From Larix sibirica (taxonomy: Eukaryota > Streptophyta > Pinopsida > Pinales > Pinaceae), in assembly GCA_004151065.3 (NCBI GenBank), contig NWUY0300037760.1, forward strand, positions 1 through 22,228: a stretch of DNA of 22,228 nt, written 5' to 3'. The translations under genes were made by a program, and so were the position numbers. Below, one piece after another: positions 1 to 10,379 of this stretch (its first letter is position 1; every line of letters starts with the position of its first letter). The notes beneath the pieces were generated by a model. That model ran no database searches. It had not been told where the DNA came from and was given only the letters and a program-made list of their open reading frames with translations.

Positions 1-30
1 ATTCCGAAGTTACATATACATCAACAGGTG

Positions 31-345
31 TTCCGACTTTCCAACTGCCGCGTTGCGGACTGCGGAGTGTGGAAGTCATAAGCGTAAATCTTCGACGATG
101 TGTAAATTGGCGTTCCGACTGTCCGACTCCCGCGTCGCGGAGAGCGGACTGCGGAATTCGGAGAGGTGTTTCTTCGACACCGTATTATTTGCGTTCCAAC
201 TTTCCGAGTCTCGCATCGCAGATTTCGGAAATGTGGAAATCGGAGAGGAGTTTCATCGACGTTGTGAAATGAGTGTCCTGACTTTCGAATTCTGACTTGC
301 GGCTTGCGAATTGGTGCTTGCGGAATTGCGTATTGCGGACTGAGA
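31..345. repeat. minisatellite, about 82-bp unit, four copies
   Basis: Four head-to-tail units start at 31, 113, 194 and 276. Each begins with a TTCCGACT-like block, then a CGCGTCGCGGA-like GC-rich block, then CGGAGAGG and a TTCGACG-like block. Spacings are 82, 81 and 82 bp. The fourth unit is degenerate and fades out near 345; the end of an earlier unit seems to lie before 31. The array is clearly more GC- and CpG-rich than the AT-rich DNA that follows. An 80-codon frame (53-295) runs through the units, but the units differ by indels and no conserved protein is visible, so I do not call it a gene. Confidence 0.75.
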
Positions 346-2940
346 TCGTTGAGTTGTGTAAAAGTGCATAGTTACGGATATTTTTAAAAAAATTATCAGG
401 TTGTTCCCCCATCACTCTAAAGGGCACCGAGGGGATTGGGGACGTGACAACTAACAAGAGTAAAAAGTGGGTGGGGAGGATAACACTCCATCCCACAACC
501 ACTCAAGATAGACCCAATTGACTTAGATTGGAGTCAATTTGCAACAATTTCTTTCTAATTAATTATTATATTTTTAGGTACTCTTTTATGGTGGTTTAAT
601 TTTCATGTTCATGAGTTTCTACCGAGGATGAAATTGTTCGAACTATGTCCTAGTTTGCTTATGGACCTATTAAGATATTACTTCAAAGCTATCATATAGG
701 TTTAGGGTTGTCCACTACACCATTGTATCTAATCCTTTTTTTCATTCCCCATGGATTCAGGATTCGCCTCATTAATGATGCCACTCTATCCATTATTGTG
801 TATCATTATCAAGTAGTTGTTTGATGGTAGAGTTACCTATAAGGGATCACTCTAGTTCACCTTTTCATACCCTTGTGAGTTCTTGTTTGGCATTCCAACT
901 ACTTTAAATTGACTTATGAGCGGCGTACCACACCTTGTTCATTTTCAAGACAATACCAACTAAGTCTCCCATCTATCATGCCTGCTACTATGCTATGTAA
1001 CCTGTTGTTCATTCCACTTAGCTTATTGTTGCTCTACTAGATTCTTTCACTTGGTGCTACCATATTATGAAGCATTGTGAGTATGTAAATTATCATCATC
1101 TTAAAAGAGGCACATGCATGGGTGTTCTTGACATTGTTGCATATTTTTCGCACTACTAGCTTTTGCAAATCAGCCAATTGCTTACATATATGTGCCTACT
1201 TCTTCTATCTACTATTATATATTGACTATTCCTTTTCATTCTTTCCAAAAATGAAAAATCACCCCCAGCCACAAAAAATAAATAAATAAACAAACAAAAA
1301 AGGGGAAATATGGAGATTATTTTGTTTCAAAGTGTTTCATCAAGAGCTCAATTACCCTTGATTGAATCATCTACATATATTCAACCACTTATGTTTGTCC
1401 TCTGAAACATCATGGTCATTGAATTTTTCCAAGATCCATGTACCTGTGGAAAATGAGTTTATGTTTTCCCACTTAGCTTACCATTACTTACCTTCCATTC
1501 CACCTCTATTTTCATGTCAATTTCAGTGGACTCTATCAATATGGATGTTTCCTATGTCAATGTTTGGTAAGTATCTCCATGTCATGCAAAGTCTTGCATC
1601 ACCCTTCCCGTGTTTACCAATTTATTTGAGTTAGGCTATGTCTTAAAATAACTCATAGGATATATTCTTACCTTGTGATGGCCAAAAGGATGCATTGATG
1701 CCTTTTTCTAGTAAATACTCTCTTATTGACCGCAACAATTTTTATTTAGGAGCTTCATCTAGAGGCCTTATTACCTCAGTTTCCATTATCCTCGTGGGTG
1801 GATTTCTCCACATTTGCCACTGGAGATTCACCATTGCTCCTCAACCGAGTGGTTCCTTCAATATCCAGCTTGAGATCACTCATTCACATTATCAGGAATG
1901 TAGTAGAACCTCGGTACCCATCCTTGAAATTTGTGGACCATCTCCCATATAACAAGGATTTTCATCATTGATATCCAACTGGACAATTTCTCCCATGTTT
2001 GAATCCAACTCCTTGTCACATGGAAAGAATCACATTCATCGACGTTGGTTTTCTATATTTAGTTGAATACCATTAAAAATTATGGATCCTTTGATATAGT
2101 TATGGAGCCACTATCTTGCAGCTCACCAATTGTAGTATTAGAGTTCTCATCATGTTTGAAGACCACTTTTCAACAACGGGGTTCCATCTTCTTCACATCT
2201 TTTCCATCCATCTTGGCATCATTGAATTATTGGTATTAGAGGTTATTAATGATGTAAATAGAGATATTGTACTACTTGGATGTGTCCGTCCCACTTTATA
2301 GTTTCAATGATCCACCATTATGTACTTGATTTGACTCATATGTGAGCATGGATATGCTCGACTCATCGATGAAAGATAATGTATTTGAATTATATTATCG
2401 TTGTAAGGTATCTCCTTCATCCTTAACAAGATCTCCTCTCAACACTCCCCAATTCTTTAAAAAGGAAAAGTATGATGTATTTCAACCCTCATTACCCTTC
2501 TACCACATAGAGTGCATCTATTAACACACAATTTGGGCTAGTATGTACCATTTTGTGTTTAGGGACCATTGTATGACATTTGGGATTACAGGAGTCCTTC
2601 ATCATTCCTAATTGAAGTGACATGACATCTATAACAACATAGGCATTAGGAAAAGAACAAAAATTGGATTAATCAAGACCCTTGTTAAGGGTCTAATTGT
2701 TAAAAATGTCTTAATATCCCCAAGTTTTGATTGCCTTTAAGGTACCACACAAATTCCTCTTTAAAACTGGCATGGTACCACATTATAAAGGACTTGAAAT
2801 CCATGTGGCAATGTGCATAAGTGGAAGCAAAGTATTTTCCACTTGCCTAGCATACACAACTATCGTTATATCAAACTTATGGGGTAGGTACACCTCAAAA
2901 GGCTACTTGGAGGATGGAGTGGCACCCCAAGGGGCCTCCC
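346..2940. other. no recognisable gene
   Basis: This is AT-rich sequence with only short chance reading frames on both strands. Details seen: an A-rich low-complexity stretch of AATA/AACA type at about 1274-1304, which could be an old retroposon tail, and a short perfect palindrome (GACCCTT-GTT-AAGGGTC) at 2677-2693. The minus strand between about 1700 and 2300 reads in long stretches with few stops, but no family could be recognised and I make no coding call. Confidence 0.5.
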
Positions 2941-3907
2941 AAACTCTTTAAAAACCAAGATTGGGGGACACATAATTAATATTCTAAGAGAGACAAATGT
3001 TATGTTGCTTCAAATTGTTGAGAGATTGAGAGTGATTTTTGCCTTCTTTTGGCTCATTGCTTGAAGAATATTTAGTTGTTGGTTGAAGACAATAGGGCTT
3101 GGAGAGTCCCTTGAGAGTAGTCTCATGAAGAAATTAAGAGAGGAGTGGAGAGCCACCTATCCACAGGTAAACCTAGTGGTATTTCTCTTTCTTTGAACAT
3201 GTTAAATCTCGTATTCCCCTCCTAAATCTAAGTTTTAGTTGCTTCTATCATGAATATGCTTTCATTTTAGATACCAATATAAATCTTGATCAAATTTAGG
3301 GCTTTCTTCATGCATTTTTTGAAGTCCATATCTTGTATTTCTAGTTAGGTTTTATCTTTTGCCAATACAATAGGAATGTATCTCACTTGTTGTCATGTGT
3401 GTAAGTATTATAGATTAGTGGACTACTCACAACTCCTATCACTCCCACTCTTTTAACTCACATTTTTAGAGAGAAGATTTTGACACCGTTCTTGTAGGTA
3501 CATCTTCTCCTCTTCGCTTGCCAAAATATCTTCCTTTTTCGTTGTTGTTTACACGTTCTTTAGGAGAATCCTAACACCACCACATTGTTGTTATATAAAG
3601 TACCAACCACCTTTCTAGTTGTGAAATTTCACCCACTTGGAACACACACACAAACCCATTCCCACACAAAAAGTGAGACATCCCAAAGTTATGAAGAAAC
3701 GAGTCTTGTAAGCATGCATTTCCAACTATTAAAGCACCACAAATTATGAATGACAAATACATATAATGCAACATTTTATGCATTTTGAAATGGCCATCGA
3801 AGTAAAATTGTATATATATGTATAACTTCAATGTTTTGTTCATTGCAGGTTTATTGTCCTATTTTATATGACAAGGTTACCAAATATTTTAAGAACTATA
3901 TTTTGAA
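2941..3907. other. no recognisable gene; possible old promoter-like leader
   Basis: A TTTAAAA box near 2946-2953 is followed by purine-rich, leader-like DNA, and the stretch around 3420-3500 is pyrimidine-rich. Nothing in it translates into a recognisable protein on either strand. A weak primer-binding-site resemblance at 3481 was considered and rejected. The right edge is the 17-bp direct repeat at 3908. Confidence 0.35.
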
Positions 3908-3924
3908 CAAGATACCCTCCATTA
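3908..3924. repeat. target-site duplication, 3' side of the main LINE
   Basis: The 17 bases CAAGATACCCTCCATTA occur here and, without mismatch, at 11233-11249. The two copies flank the LINE: the 11233 copy lies 72 bp before the ORF1 start codon, and this copy lies beyond the 3' region. On the LINE sense strand it is preceded by a short ATAAAA run, a poor remnant of an A tail. A perfect 17-mer at the expected places is unlikely by chance, but the weak tail keeps this short of certain. Confidence 0.6.
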
Positions 3925-4179
3925 TTTTATAACAAAATTGGGTATAAGATTAATATTAAACAAGTTGGGGTAATCCATAACAACAGAGAAAACTATATTA
4001 CATAGATATTACAAAATTCCTGAGCTTGGCTTCAAAATAACCTTACTCATGGATATCCAAACAAAACATTGTGCCTAGCAACATAACTTAATTATATAAG
4101 ATCTAATAAACTATCCTAGTAACAACATATAGTAGTAGTACACATAGACAAGACGGAGAACTGATAGACTCAAACATTT

Positions 4180-4613
4180 CAGGTGTCTCCCTCTTCCTTC
4201 CATGCATAGAAGCATGAATCTTCAAACATAACCAAGACCATATGTTGGATGTTGTCCATCTCCATTACGATCGAATTTGCAAATTCGCCAATGCTTGAGT
4301 GCTTATCATGAGATATATCCTGAATGAACGCCTAATGATGGTCTCTACCTAGAACCAATTGCATTAGTTATTCTCCTTGCTCAGTAACCCATCTATCCAC
4401 CCTTTCCTGAATTTTCTCCTCTAACTCCATCTGGAAGCTTAGTTGTTCCATAACTTTCTTGATTCGATCCAATTGCCCTGCAATGTGTCACACAATATTC
4501 TTCAGGTTCCAAATTTCCCCCAAAGCGCTCCCCATATCGTTTGCCCCTCCACAACCACTCTCCATATTGTTTTCCATCTCATAGATGAAATCCCCAAAGT
4601 TGTTGTCTCCCAT
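4180..4613 (-). pseudogene. coiled-coil reading frame downstream of LINE RNase H (candidate ORF3)
   Basis: On the minus strand a frame opens at the ATG at 4613 (MGDNNFGDFIYEMENN) and continues for about 145 codons with only three internal stops (two TGA/TAA, one TAG) to a TGA near 4180. The middle (LDRIKKVMEQL, then MELEEKIQERVDRW) has heptad-like hydrophobic spacing and many charged residues, as in a coiled coil. I recognise no catalytic motif. It lies about 0.5 kb downstream of the ORF2 stop and inside the direct repeats that bound the LINE, so it may be a third ORF of this element. It could instead be a chance open stretch in a 3' UTR, or a fragment of an unrelated element. No function is assigned. 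Confidence 0.4.
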
Positions 4614-4873
4614 GAATAATTGTTTAATATTACCCAATTGTCCTACCACGCTCATTGTTCACCTTGCACAAACATAATAGAAGGCCACACCTTCCTTTCC
4701 ACAAATTGCCACCTTGAAGCTTAGTCCCACTCCTACTGCAAATTTCCCACCACAAAACTCCTTGTGACTTACACCTTGGTGCTAGAGGAATACACAATAT
4801 GATTCCATGCAATCCACCATGAAAATGAACAATGACATCCTATAGCCATGATTTATCGCATCCTCGCATATCA

Positions 4874-4884
4874 ACTCACCACCT
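4874..4884 (-). other. shared 11-nt motif AGGTGGTRAGT, copy a
   Basis: On the minus strand this reads AGGTGGTGAGT. The same motif (R = A or G) lies at 12466-12476 and 14133-14143, each time on the minus strand, 207-274 bp downstream of an RNase H stop codon and upstream of a coiled-coil frame. It contains GTRAGT, which looks like a 5' splice donor, but splicing is not shown. Confidence 0.4.
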
Positions 4885-5138
4885 TATTTCATAAAACCCC
4901 TTGTGAGAACTAGAGTTTGTAACAGACAATGAGACAAGAACATGGTGGGAAATAATTCGACAGGGGTGCAAATTAAAGGACGATAGTGCAGTAGTCGTCC
5001 TACCGTATACCCTTCCACGTGCCTCTCATGCCCCATGCACTTATCCATTTCCAATCTATCAAATGTTGATTGTTTTGTTATGTTTCGTCCCATTTGCAAA
5101 CTAAATAATAGGGGGGCAATTCATATTTTTTCTATTCA

Positions 5139-5570
5139 CTACGATATCCACCTACACTGAGGTGGACCATCATTTATCCCAGTAACTCCTTTGTCTAAGG
5201 GAGATGGTTTGCTAGCCAATTTACTAGCCTCAATATTGCTACTTTGACAAATATGCCAGCAAGATAAGTTGTTGATTCATTTCATATTTCACTCCACCTT
5301 GAAATAATTCAATTTTGAATCATTTGAGTTTGAGAGAGTCCATTATGAAGTTGTTTGATTACCAAGAGAAAGTCTCCACGGAACATTAATCGAGAAATCG
5401 CCATTGTCGATAAAATCTATGATCTGTGGTATAAAGCATACATCTCAACATACTTGTTAGTGGTACAACCAAGCCCCCATGAAAATCTGATCATTTATTC
5501 TCCTTTGGGGTTGAAGAGAACCCCTCTTGTACCTGCCAACCCTGGGTTCCATTTGGAAGTGCAATCAAAG
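5139..5570 (-). other. RNase H domain of the main LINE
   Basis: The first aspartate block reads DCTSKWNPGLAGTRGVLF, matching the D-x-A-S-x-G-N-P-G-x-A-G pattern of plant retroelement RNase H. The glutamate block is TTNKYVEMYALYH and the second aspartate block is GDFLLVIKQL. The last block reads NIEASKLASKP where NxxADxLAN is expected, so the fourth acidic residue is now Ser. The C-terminus has 23 residues after this block to a TAG at 5139-5141, almost the same as the 22 residues in the copies at 12683 and 14417. Plant L1 elements are known to carry an archaeal-like RNase H, and this fits that type. Confidence 0.75.
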
Positions 5571-5999
5571 AACAACATATAACCATCCTGGATATTTAGC
5601 CACTATTGAAATTCTTCTACAGGGATTCTAATACTCCATTATGCTAGATAAGGTAATACAATCAATTTAGATTGAAGGGAGCTCCTAGTGATAATGTCAT
5701 TCACCCAATATTTTTCTTCAGAGGATAACATTTCCTTTTCAATACCAACAACCCCTTTGGAAACAAAAAACTCTTCTAGGGGTGCCTTAGCTTGAACTGC
5801 GATTCGGGAAGGGGGAGATGTGACCTGATTGAAGATTGATTTATTGTGAGCATTCCACATTTTCCAACATAAGAACTTTGGTGATGCCACCCAAATGTGC
5901 TTGAATATATCCTTTTTTAATAGAGAGATAGGATAATATGAGAACCAATGAAGGAAGATATCCTTCCAACTGGAAGGCATAATTATGACGTTTCCCATT

Positions 6000-6110
6000 T
6001 CTGAAAATAATCTCTCCCAAACTTAACAAGAGAAGGAACATTCAAAGAATAGGTGCCAAGCATATTCCTACTCTTTTAAACATGAAACACGGCAAGAGGG
6101 ACGTGCTATG
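6000..6110 (-). other. zinc-binding RT C-terminal domain (zf-RVT-like)
   Basis: The minus strand reads VSCLKE, one stop, then EYAWHLFFECSFSC and, after another stop, VWERLF. This fits the C-x-x-C ... H-L-F-x-x-C ... W pattern found between RT and RNase H in plant LINE ORF2. It is followed by FLHWFSYYP and KMWNAHNKSIF, which correspond to the usual W-x-x-RN-x-x-IF stretch before RNase H. Two stops interrupt it. Confidence 0.6.
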
Positions 6111-7698
6111 TGCCTTTTTCTTAAATTCTTTGCAGTGAGGACTTTTCCATGCTCAAGTACCCAACAAAAAACATTAATTTTTGGGAGGCAATCCAAATTC
6201 CATATATTCTTTCACATTTCCGAAGGAAGAGGGAAAGAAATATTTTGAATGCAAGTGATGTAGCCCTCTTTAACATAATAGACCCTTAATTTCCCCTAAC
6301 CTCTCTAATCCTTGGTGCCTTTATTTAGAGGATCAACTCTCTACAAAAGTGAAAGCATAATTTCCCAAGGTATTCCATTTCACTTATAAGATCCAAACAT
6401 TTCTAGTTTGACTATAAGTCATCTTCCTTCCATTCATAAAGATCATTGAGAGTTGCGATGCCTTGCACACTTAACCAAATTTGCAGATCAGTTAACCCAT
6501 ATTTATTCCGAAGAGGGAGTCTTCCCATAAGTCTATTTTCTTCTTGTTACCTAGAATCCAATAGATCTTGGTTTGAATAATATCTTGAGCAACACGGAGA
6601 AGGAACCATATAAAAGAGCCCCCTTCATTCCTTTGTTGATTGTCCAAGCAATGAGCTCTTGCCCCTCTGAAATATTTATTCTTTAGGGCCTCCTTCCACC
6701 ATTGTGTTTTCCTCGAAATCATTCGCCATAGCACTTTGGCTACGATGCAATGTTGACTAGCTTAGGATCACATATCCCAACCCCACCATTAAATATTGGA
6801 CTCCTAACGATATACCATCTTATGAGATTAAACTTTGTCTCTTTGCCATTATCCCCATGCTACAAAAATCTCCTTATCATCGGATTGAATCCTTTAAGCA
6901 CATAGATAGGATCCAAAAGAGAGAAGCATAAGAAAATTGACAGAGACGAAAGAACATAGCAAATAAGAATTATCTTACCAACAAGATTGAGCCACTGTGC
7001 CCCTCAAGCATTCATATTTGCTTTGATTTTTTGAATGATGCAGTCCCAATCCGCCACCTTTACCTTAGAGAGGGAGATAGGTGTGCCCAAGTATTGGAAG
7101 GAGGACCAATTATGAACTCCTTGATAGCCAAAAACAACAACGATTTTACTAAGAAGGCCAAGTGTGACATTCCATCCATAGAGCTTACTTTTTTCCTTTA
7201 TTCACCAATCCCCTTGAGGTCGCAAGGAATTTATCTAAGATTGATTTCAACCTTTGAGCGATTATCATGGAGGCACCTCCAACAAATATCATATCATCAA
7301 CAAATTGAGAATGATTAATTGCTCGAACTCCTCTTGCTATCAAATTTCCTACTATATTCCACTATCATGTTCTTTTGAGAGACACCTATTAAGTGCTTTG
7401 ACCATAAGTATGTAAAGGAAAGGGGACAAAGGACACCCTTGTCTCAATCCCCTAGAGGCTTGAAAAAATTATGTCAACCTTCCATTGACTAAAGGCACAA
7501 TCCAAGGCTTACTTGTGCAGCTCTGATCCATTTGACGAACATAGGAGAAAATCCATTTTTCTCCATAATAGAGAATAAAAAATGACACCTTACCCAATCG
7601 AAGGCATTAGCTAGATCCATCTTGATAGCCATGCCTTTTTCTACCCTTATGAAGCTGGAATGAATAGCCTCATAAATAAGAACAATAGTATTTTTAAT

Positions 7699-7711
7699 CT
7701 AACGACCAACC
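7699..7711. repeat. target-site duplication, left copy (SINE in RT)
   Basis: CTAACGACCAACC, identical to 8124-8136. The bases just outside each copy differ, so the duplication is exactly 13 bp. It flanks an element with a tRNA-like head at the left and an A run at the right. Confidence 0.9.
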
Positions 7712-8123
7712 TTAGCTCAATCGGTCGAGCACCCGTAGTTAGGCCTCCCAGCATGTGAGGTCACAGGATCCATTCTCCTCGACACTCTTGGGGTTACGCA
7801 TGCTATATGTCGAGAGGTGTGAGGCCCCTTCGGGTGGGCCTTCCTAGCTTTATTTGTGGATGTAGTGAGTTCTAGTCTTCAGTATAGTGCAAAACACATT
7901 GATATATATATATATATATATATATATTGTTTTTCTACATAGTCATGTATAAGGTCAGCAATGTATTTGTTTATTAAAATAGGTTTGACTGGTTAATAAT
8001 AACTCNGCAAAATGTGCCGAGGGTGTGAAGGCCCCTTCGGGTGGGCCTGCCAGCTATTATTCTGTGGATGTAGCGATGCCGGCCGGTGGAATCGGTATGT
8101 GAACCACATTGAAAAAAAAAAAA
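7712..8123 (+). mobile_element. tRNA-derived SINE with doubled body, inserted in LINE RT
   Basis: The head begins TTAGCTCAATCGGTCGAGCA. TAGCTCAATCGG is a perfect match to the Pol III A-box consensus, and GGTCACAGGATCC about 30 bp later is a decayed B box. The body contains AGGCCCCTTCGGGTGGGCC at about 7823-7842, followed by TGTGGATGTAG and ACACATTG, and then an (AT)n stretch. The same body appears again at about 8016-8110, with TGTGGATGTAG and CCACATTG, and ends in 12 A (8112-8123). One 13-bp target duplication encloses both bodies, so the unit moved as a whole or was duplicated after landing. Mobilisation would have used LINE enzymes. No family name is claimed. Confidence 0.88.
7902..7928. 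repeat. (AT)n microsatellite inside the SINE
   Basis: An uninterrupted AT dinucleotide run of about 26 bp follows the first SINE body (after ACACATTG) at the place where the second body has its A run. It may have grown from the original 3' tail of the first unit. Confidence 0.85.
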
Positions 8124-8136
8124 CTAACGACCAACC
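8124..8136. repeat. target-site duplication, right copy (SINE in RT)
   Basis: Perfect 13-bp copy of 7699-7711, directly after the SINE A run. The LINE reverse transcriptase reading resumes beyond it. Confidence 0.9.
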
Positions 8137-8975
8137 ATAAATCCCCCTGAGTTTCAGAGATAATCTTAGGCAAGATTTGTTTAATCCTCGTAGATATGAT
8201 TTTAACCAGAATCTTGTAAGACACATTGCATAAAGAATAGGGCAGAATCTGTTAAAGTACAAAGGCCTCAACTATTTAGGAACCAGCGCAATGAAAGAGG
8301 AGTTTGTGGATCGTCCAATTTTCTCCTTCCTCCTAGTTCCATCCAATATCTTGCACAAACCCTTCCTGATTGTATCTCAACACTCTCCGAAAAACCTAAA
8401 AGAGAACCCAATCAGACCCAAAGTTTTATCCATATGAAGGCTCCAAACCGCATTGTTTACTTCAGTCTCCGAGATCGGACAAACAAGCCCCTTGTTTTCT
8501 GCATCACTTACGATAAGTGGGATTTGGCGAAGAATATCATACCCATTATTTTCAGATGAATCTAAACATTTTGAACACAACTCCTGGAAGAAATCCTTCG
8601 CCTCCTTCTCAATCTCTTCAAAATGATGTAGAATTTCTCCATTGGGCTTATGAATTTCTTTAATATTTTTTCTTACAATCTATCCCTCTGCTTGATTATG
8701 AAAGAAAGAAGTATTTTCGATCTCCTGCCTTTTAACCAGAGACTACGAGATTTTAAATGCCACGTTTCCTCTTCCTTCCTATGAGCAGTGAGCAATACCT
8801 GATCTAATTCTTTTCTTTCTTTAGATCTCCTACTCCAATTTCCTTTGCTTCCATTTCATTTGATGTTGTCCTGACTCATTTTGTATCTCTCTGTTTTGAC
8901 GATCCAATTGTTGAAATTATGTCTTTTCCCACTCCTTCAATGCCCATTTAACAAGTCTTAGCTTAATTTCCCAAA

Positions 8976-9810
8976 TCAAAGTTGGGGATCCATCAATATA
9001 AGTGTCCTGTTCTTTTTCATGATTTCTTGGGCTTTATCCTCCCTTGACCATAAAGGATTAAACAAAAATGGGAAAGGACCAAAGTTAACAGGAGCCTCAA
9101 GAACAAGAAGCAAGAGCATATGATCAGAAACTGTTGAATCAATAACCTTAGAGGAGATCAAACGCTCTTCTTCCAGATAAGAGTATTGAACCAGGAACCT
9201 ATAAAGTCGAGCAGCCCCATAGCTCAGTCCAATTCTACGATTATTCTAAGTAAAGAGTCCCTTCTTAGGGATGATATCCATCACGTACCAACCAGAGATA
9301 ATATCCTCCAGGTGCTCCTTAAAGGAGTATCTGAATTTCAATCCCCCTTTTCTTTCCTTACATGAGATAGTGACATTGAAATCTCCAACAATGATCAAAT
9401 TGCGAAGATGGAATCGATCGAGAAAAGATTTCAAAGAATTCCATAACTCAATTTTATCTCTGCAATATGTTGGTCCATAAACATTACATAGTTTTATTCT
9501 TTCCTTGGTCCCCCTGCCCTTAAGTTCTAACCATATCCAATGCATATGAGAAAAATGAGAGACAAGAGAGAATTACTACTTACCATTCCAAAAAGGTGCC
9601 AGTTCGCCAGATGATCCTCTCGAATTGATGTGCTTTCCTTACCCTTCTTTCCAAATATTGGGTACTAATTTCTAAACTTATGTTGCCTCCATTTTGGTCT
9701 CTTGAATGAGTAAGAAGAAAATACTTTCTTTGATGATTAAATCCTTCATTGCTTCATTCTTTTGCTTCGCCCCCCCCCCTACCTCGACAATTCCAAGAGA
9801 CCATCTTCAT
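8976..9810 (-). other. L1-type endonuclease domain
   Basis: The minus strand shows MKMVSWNCRG at 9810, then after a frame break KNEAMKDLIIKES, LLIQETKMEAT (about 9690), NVYGPTYC (about 9475), NLIIVGDFNV (about 9390-9365), a KKGLFTW-like end near 9246, and STVSDHMLLLL (about 9130). The residues expected for catalysis in this endonuclease/exonuclease/phosphatase family are all visible: Asn in SWN, Glu in QETK, Asp and Asn in GDFN, Asp and His in SDH. This enzyme nicks target DNA to start reverse transcription. At least three frame breaks make it non-functional. Confidence 0.85.
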
Positions 9811-10379
9811 TGGAAACAAACGTTGAATTTCCAATCTCTGGTCCTTCTTCTTGATTGGGTTGGGTCAAGAAACTGATAACCTTTGGGATGGTATGTTGTT
9901 TTCCAACTCCTTTTCTTTCTAAACCCGTTCACTCCTCTTCTTCGTGTTTATTGGCCTTCCCATTTTTTTCTTGTGAGGTTGTTCTTCTTCCAATTCCTCA
10001 GTTGTTTCACTCTGGATTTACCTATGCTTTCTTCGAGAGCTTCACATATTAGCACTTGTACATTATTTACTTCCTTCTCCTCCAATTTCCTCGTAAGGAA
10101 CCATATGCATAACCAACCTCTAAGCTTCCATCTACCTAATATCCTCCAAAACTAGTGTTTCTTGAGTAATATGTGGAACATCTTGAGGATTCATTTTGTT
10201 TCTTGGTTCAAAATTTGCAAACTGCTCATGAGGGATAGTCCTATCATCATCTCATTGGGATAATATATGAAATCAATTTGAAACTGGGGGTGTTGAGGAG
10301 CCAGGAGCAGGCTTATCCAAGCCCCCCTTAAAGGGTTATTTTTCTTTTTGCATCCTCCCTCCTCTTTGAATGGTCTATC

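Larger units (their letters stand above)
7200..8580 (-). other. reverse transcriptase domain, split by SINE
   Basis: On the minus strand, blocks in order are ISETEVNNAVWSLHMDKTLG and GFSFRFF (about 8520-8385), SLCNVSYKILVKIISTRIK (about 8235), then, after the SINE, IYEAIHSSF (about 7670), motif A KMDLANAFDWV (about 7620-7590), motif B GLRQGCPLSPFLY (7424-7460) and the catalytic motif FVDD at 7293-7304. Most L1 RTs have FADD or YADD here; the two aspartates are kept and Ala is now Val. Joining the sequence on both sides of the SINE and its duplicated target gives QGGFMVGR followed by NTIVLIYEAIHS, as expected for an uninterrupted RT. Confidence 0.85.
5139..9810 (-). pseudogene. LINE ORF2 polyprotein: endonuclease, RT, zinc domain, RNase H
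   Basis: The start is set by the ATG at 9810, which opens MKMVSWNCRG, the usual first residues of plant L1 ORF2. Without the inserted SINE the frame would be about 1415 codons, normal for an L1 ORF2 with RNase H. In order it carries an EEP-type endonuclease (about 9810-8976), a reverse transcriptase (about 8500-7200, split by the SINE at 7712-8123), thumb and connection sequence (NKYFRGARAH, about 6680), a zinc domain (about 6080-6000) and an RNase H (5570-5139, stop TAG). In life it would nick the target and copy its own RNA there. Frameshifts are frequent: one is near a run of ten C at 9770-9779. Key residues of the endonuclease and RT survive, but the many stops rule out function. Confidence 0.85.

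Noticed and set aside
1695-1952. 85-codon plus-strand frame and the long minus-strand frames around it
   Set aside because: No recognisable motif, and both strands are comparably open; composition explains it.
2677-2693. Perfect palindrome GACCCTT-GTT-AAGGGTC as a terminator
   Set aside because: No T run follows and the setting is eukaryotic; short palindromes are expected by chance at this length.
3481-3498. Primer-binding site of a Ty3/Gypsy element (TGGCGCCGTTGCCGGGGA type) marking the end of an LTR
   Set aside because: Only about 10 of 18 positions match. Most mismatches are G-to-A or C-to-T, so decay is possible, but no LTR pair, polypurine tract or gag/pol remnant was found nearby.
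7712-7790. Functional tRNA gene
   Set aside because: The A box is perfect but the B box is degraded, no cloverleaf or anticodon arm forms, and the unit continues into a SINE body with A tail and target duplication.
9855-10155. Two overlapping plus-strand frames rich in Phe, Leu and Ser, membrane-like
   Set aside because: They are the antisense of the LINE ORF1/ORF2 junction; the hydrophobic look comes from reading purine-rich coding DNA backwards.
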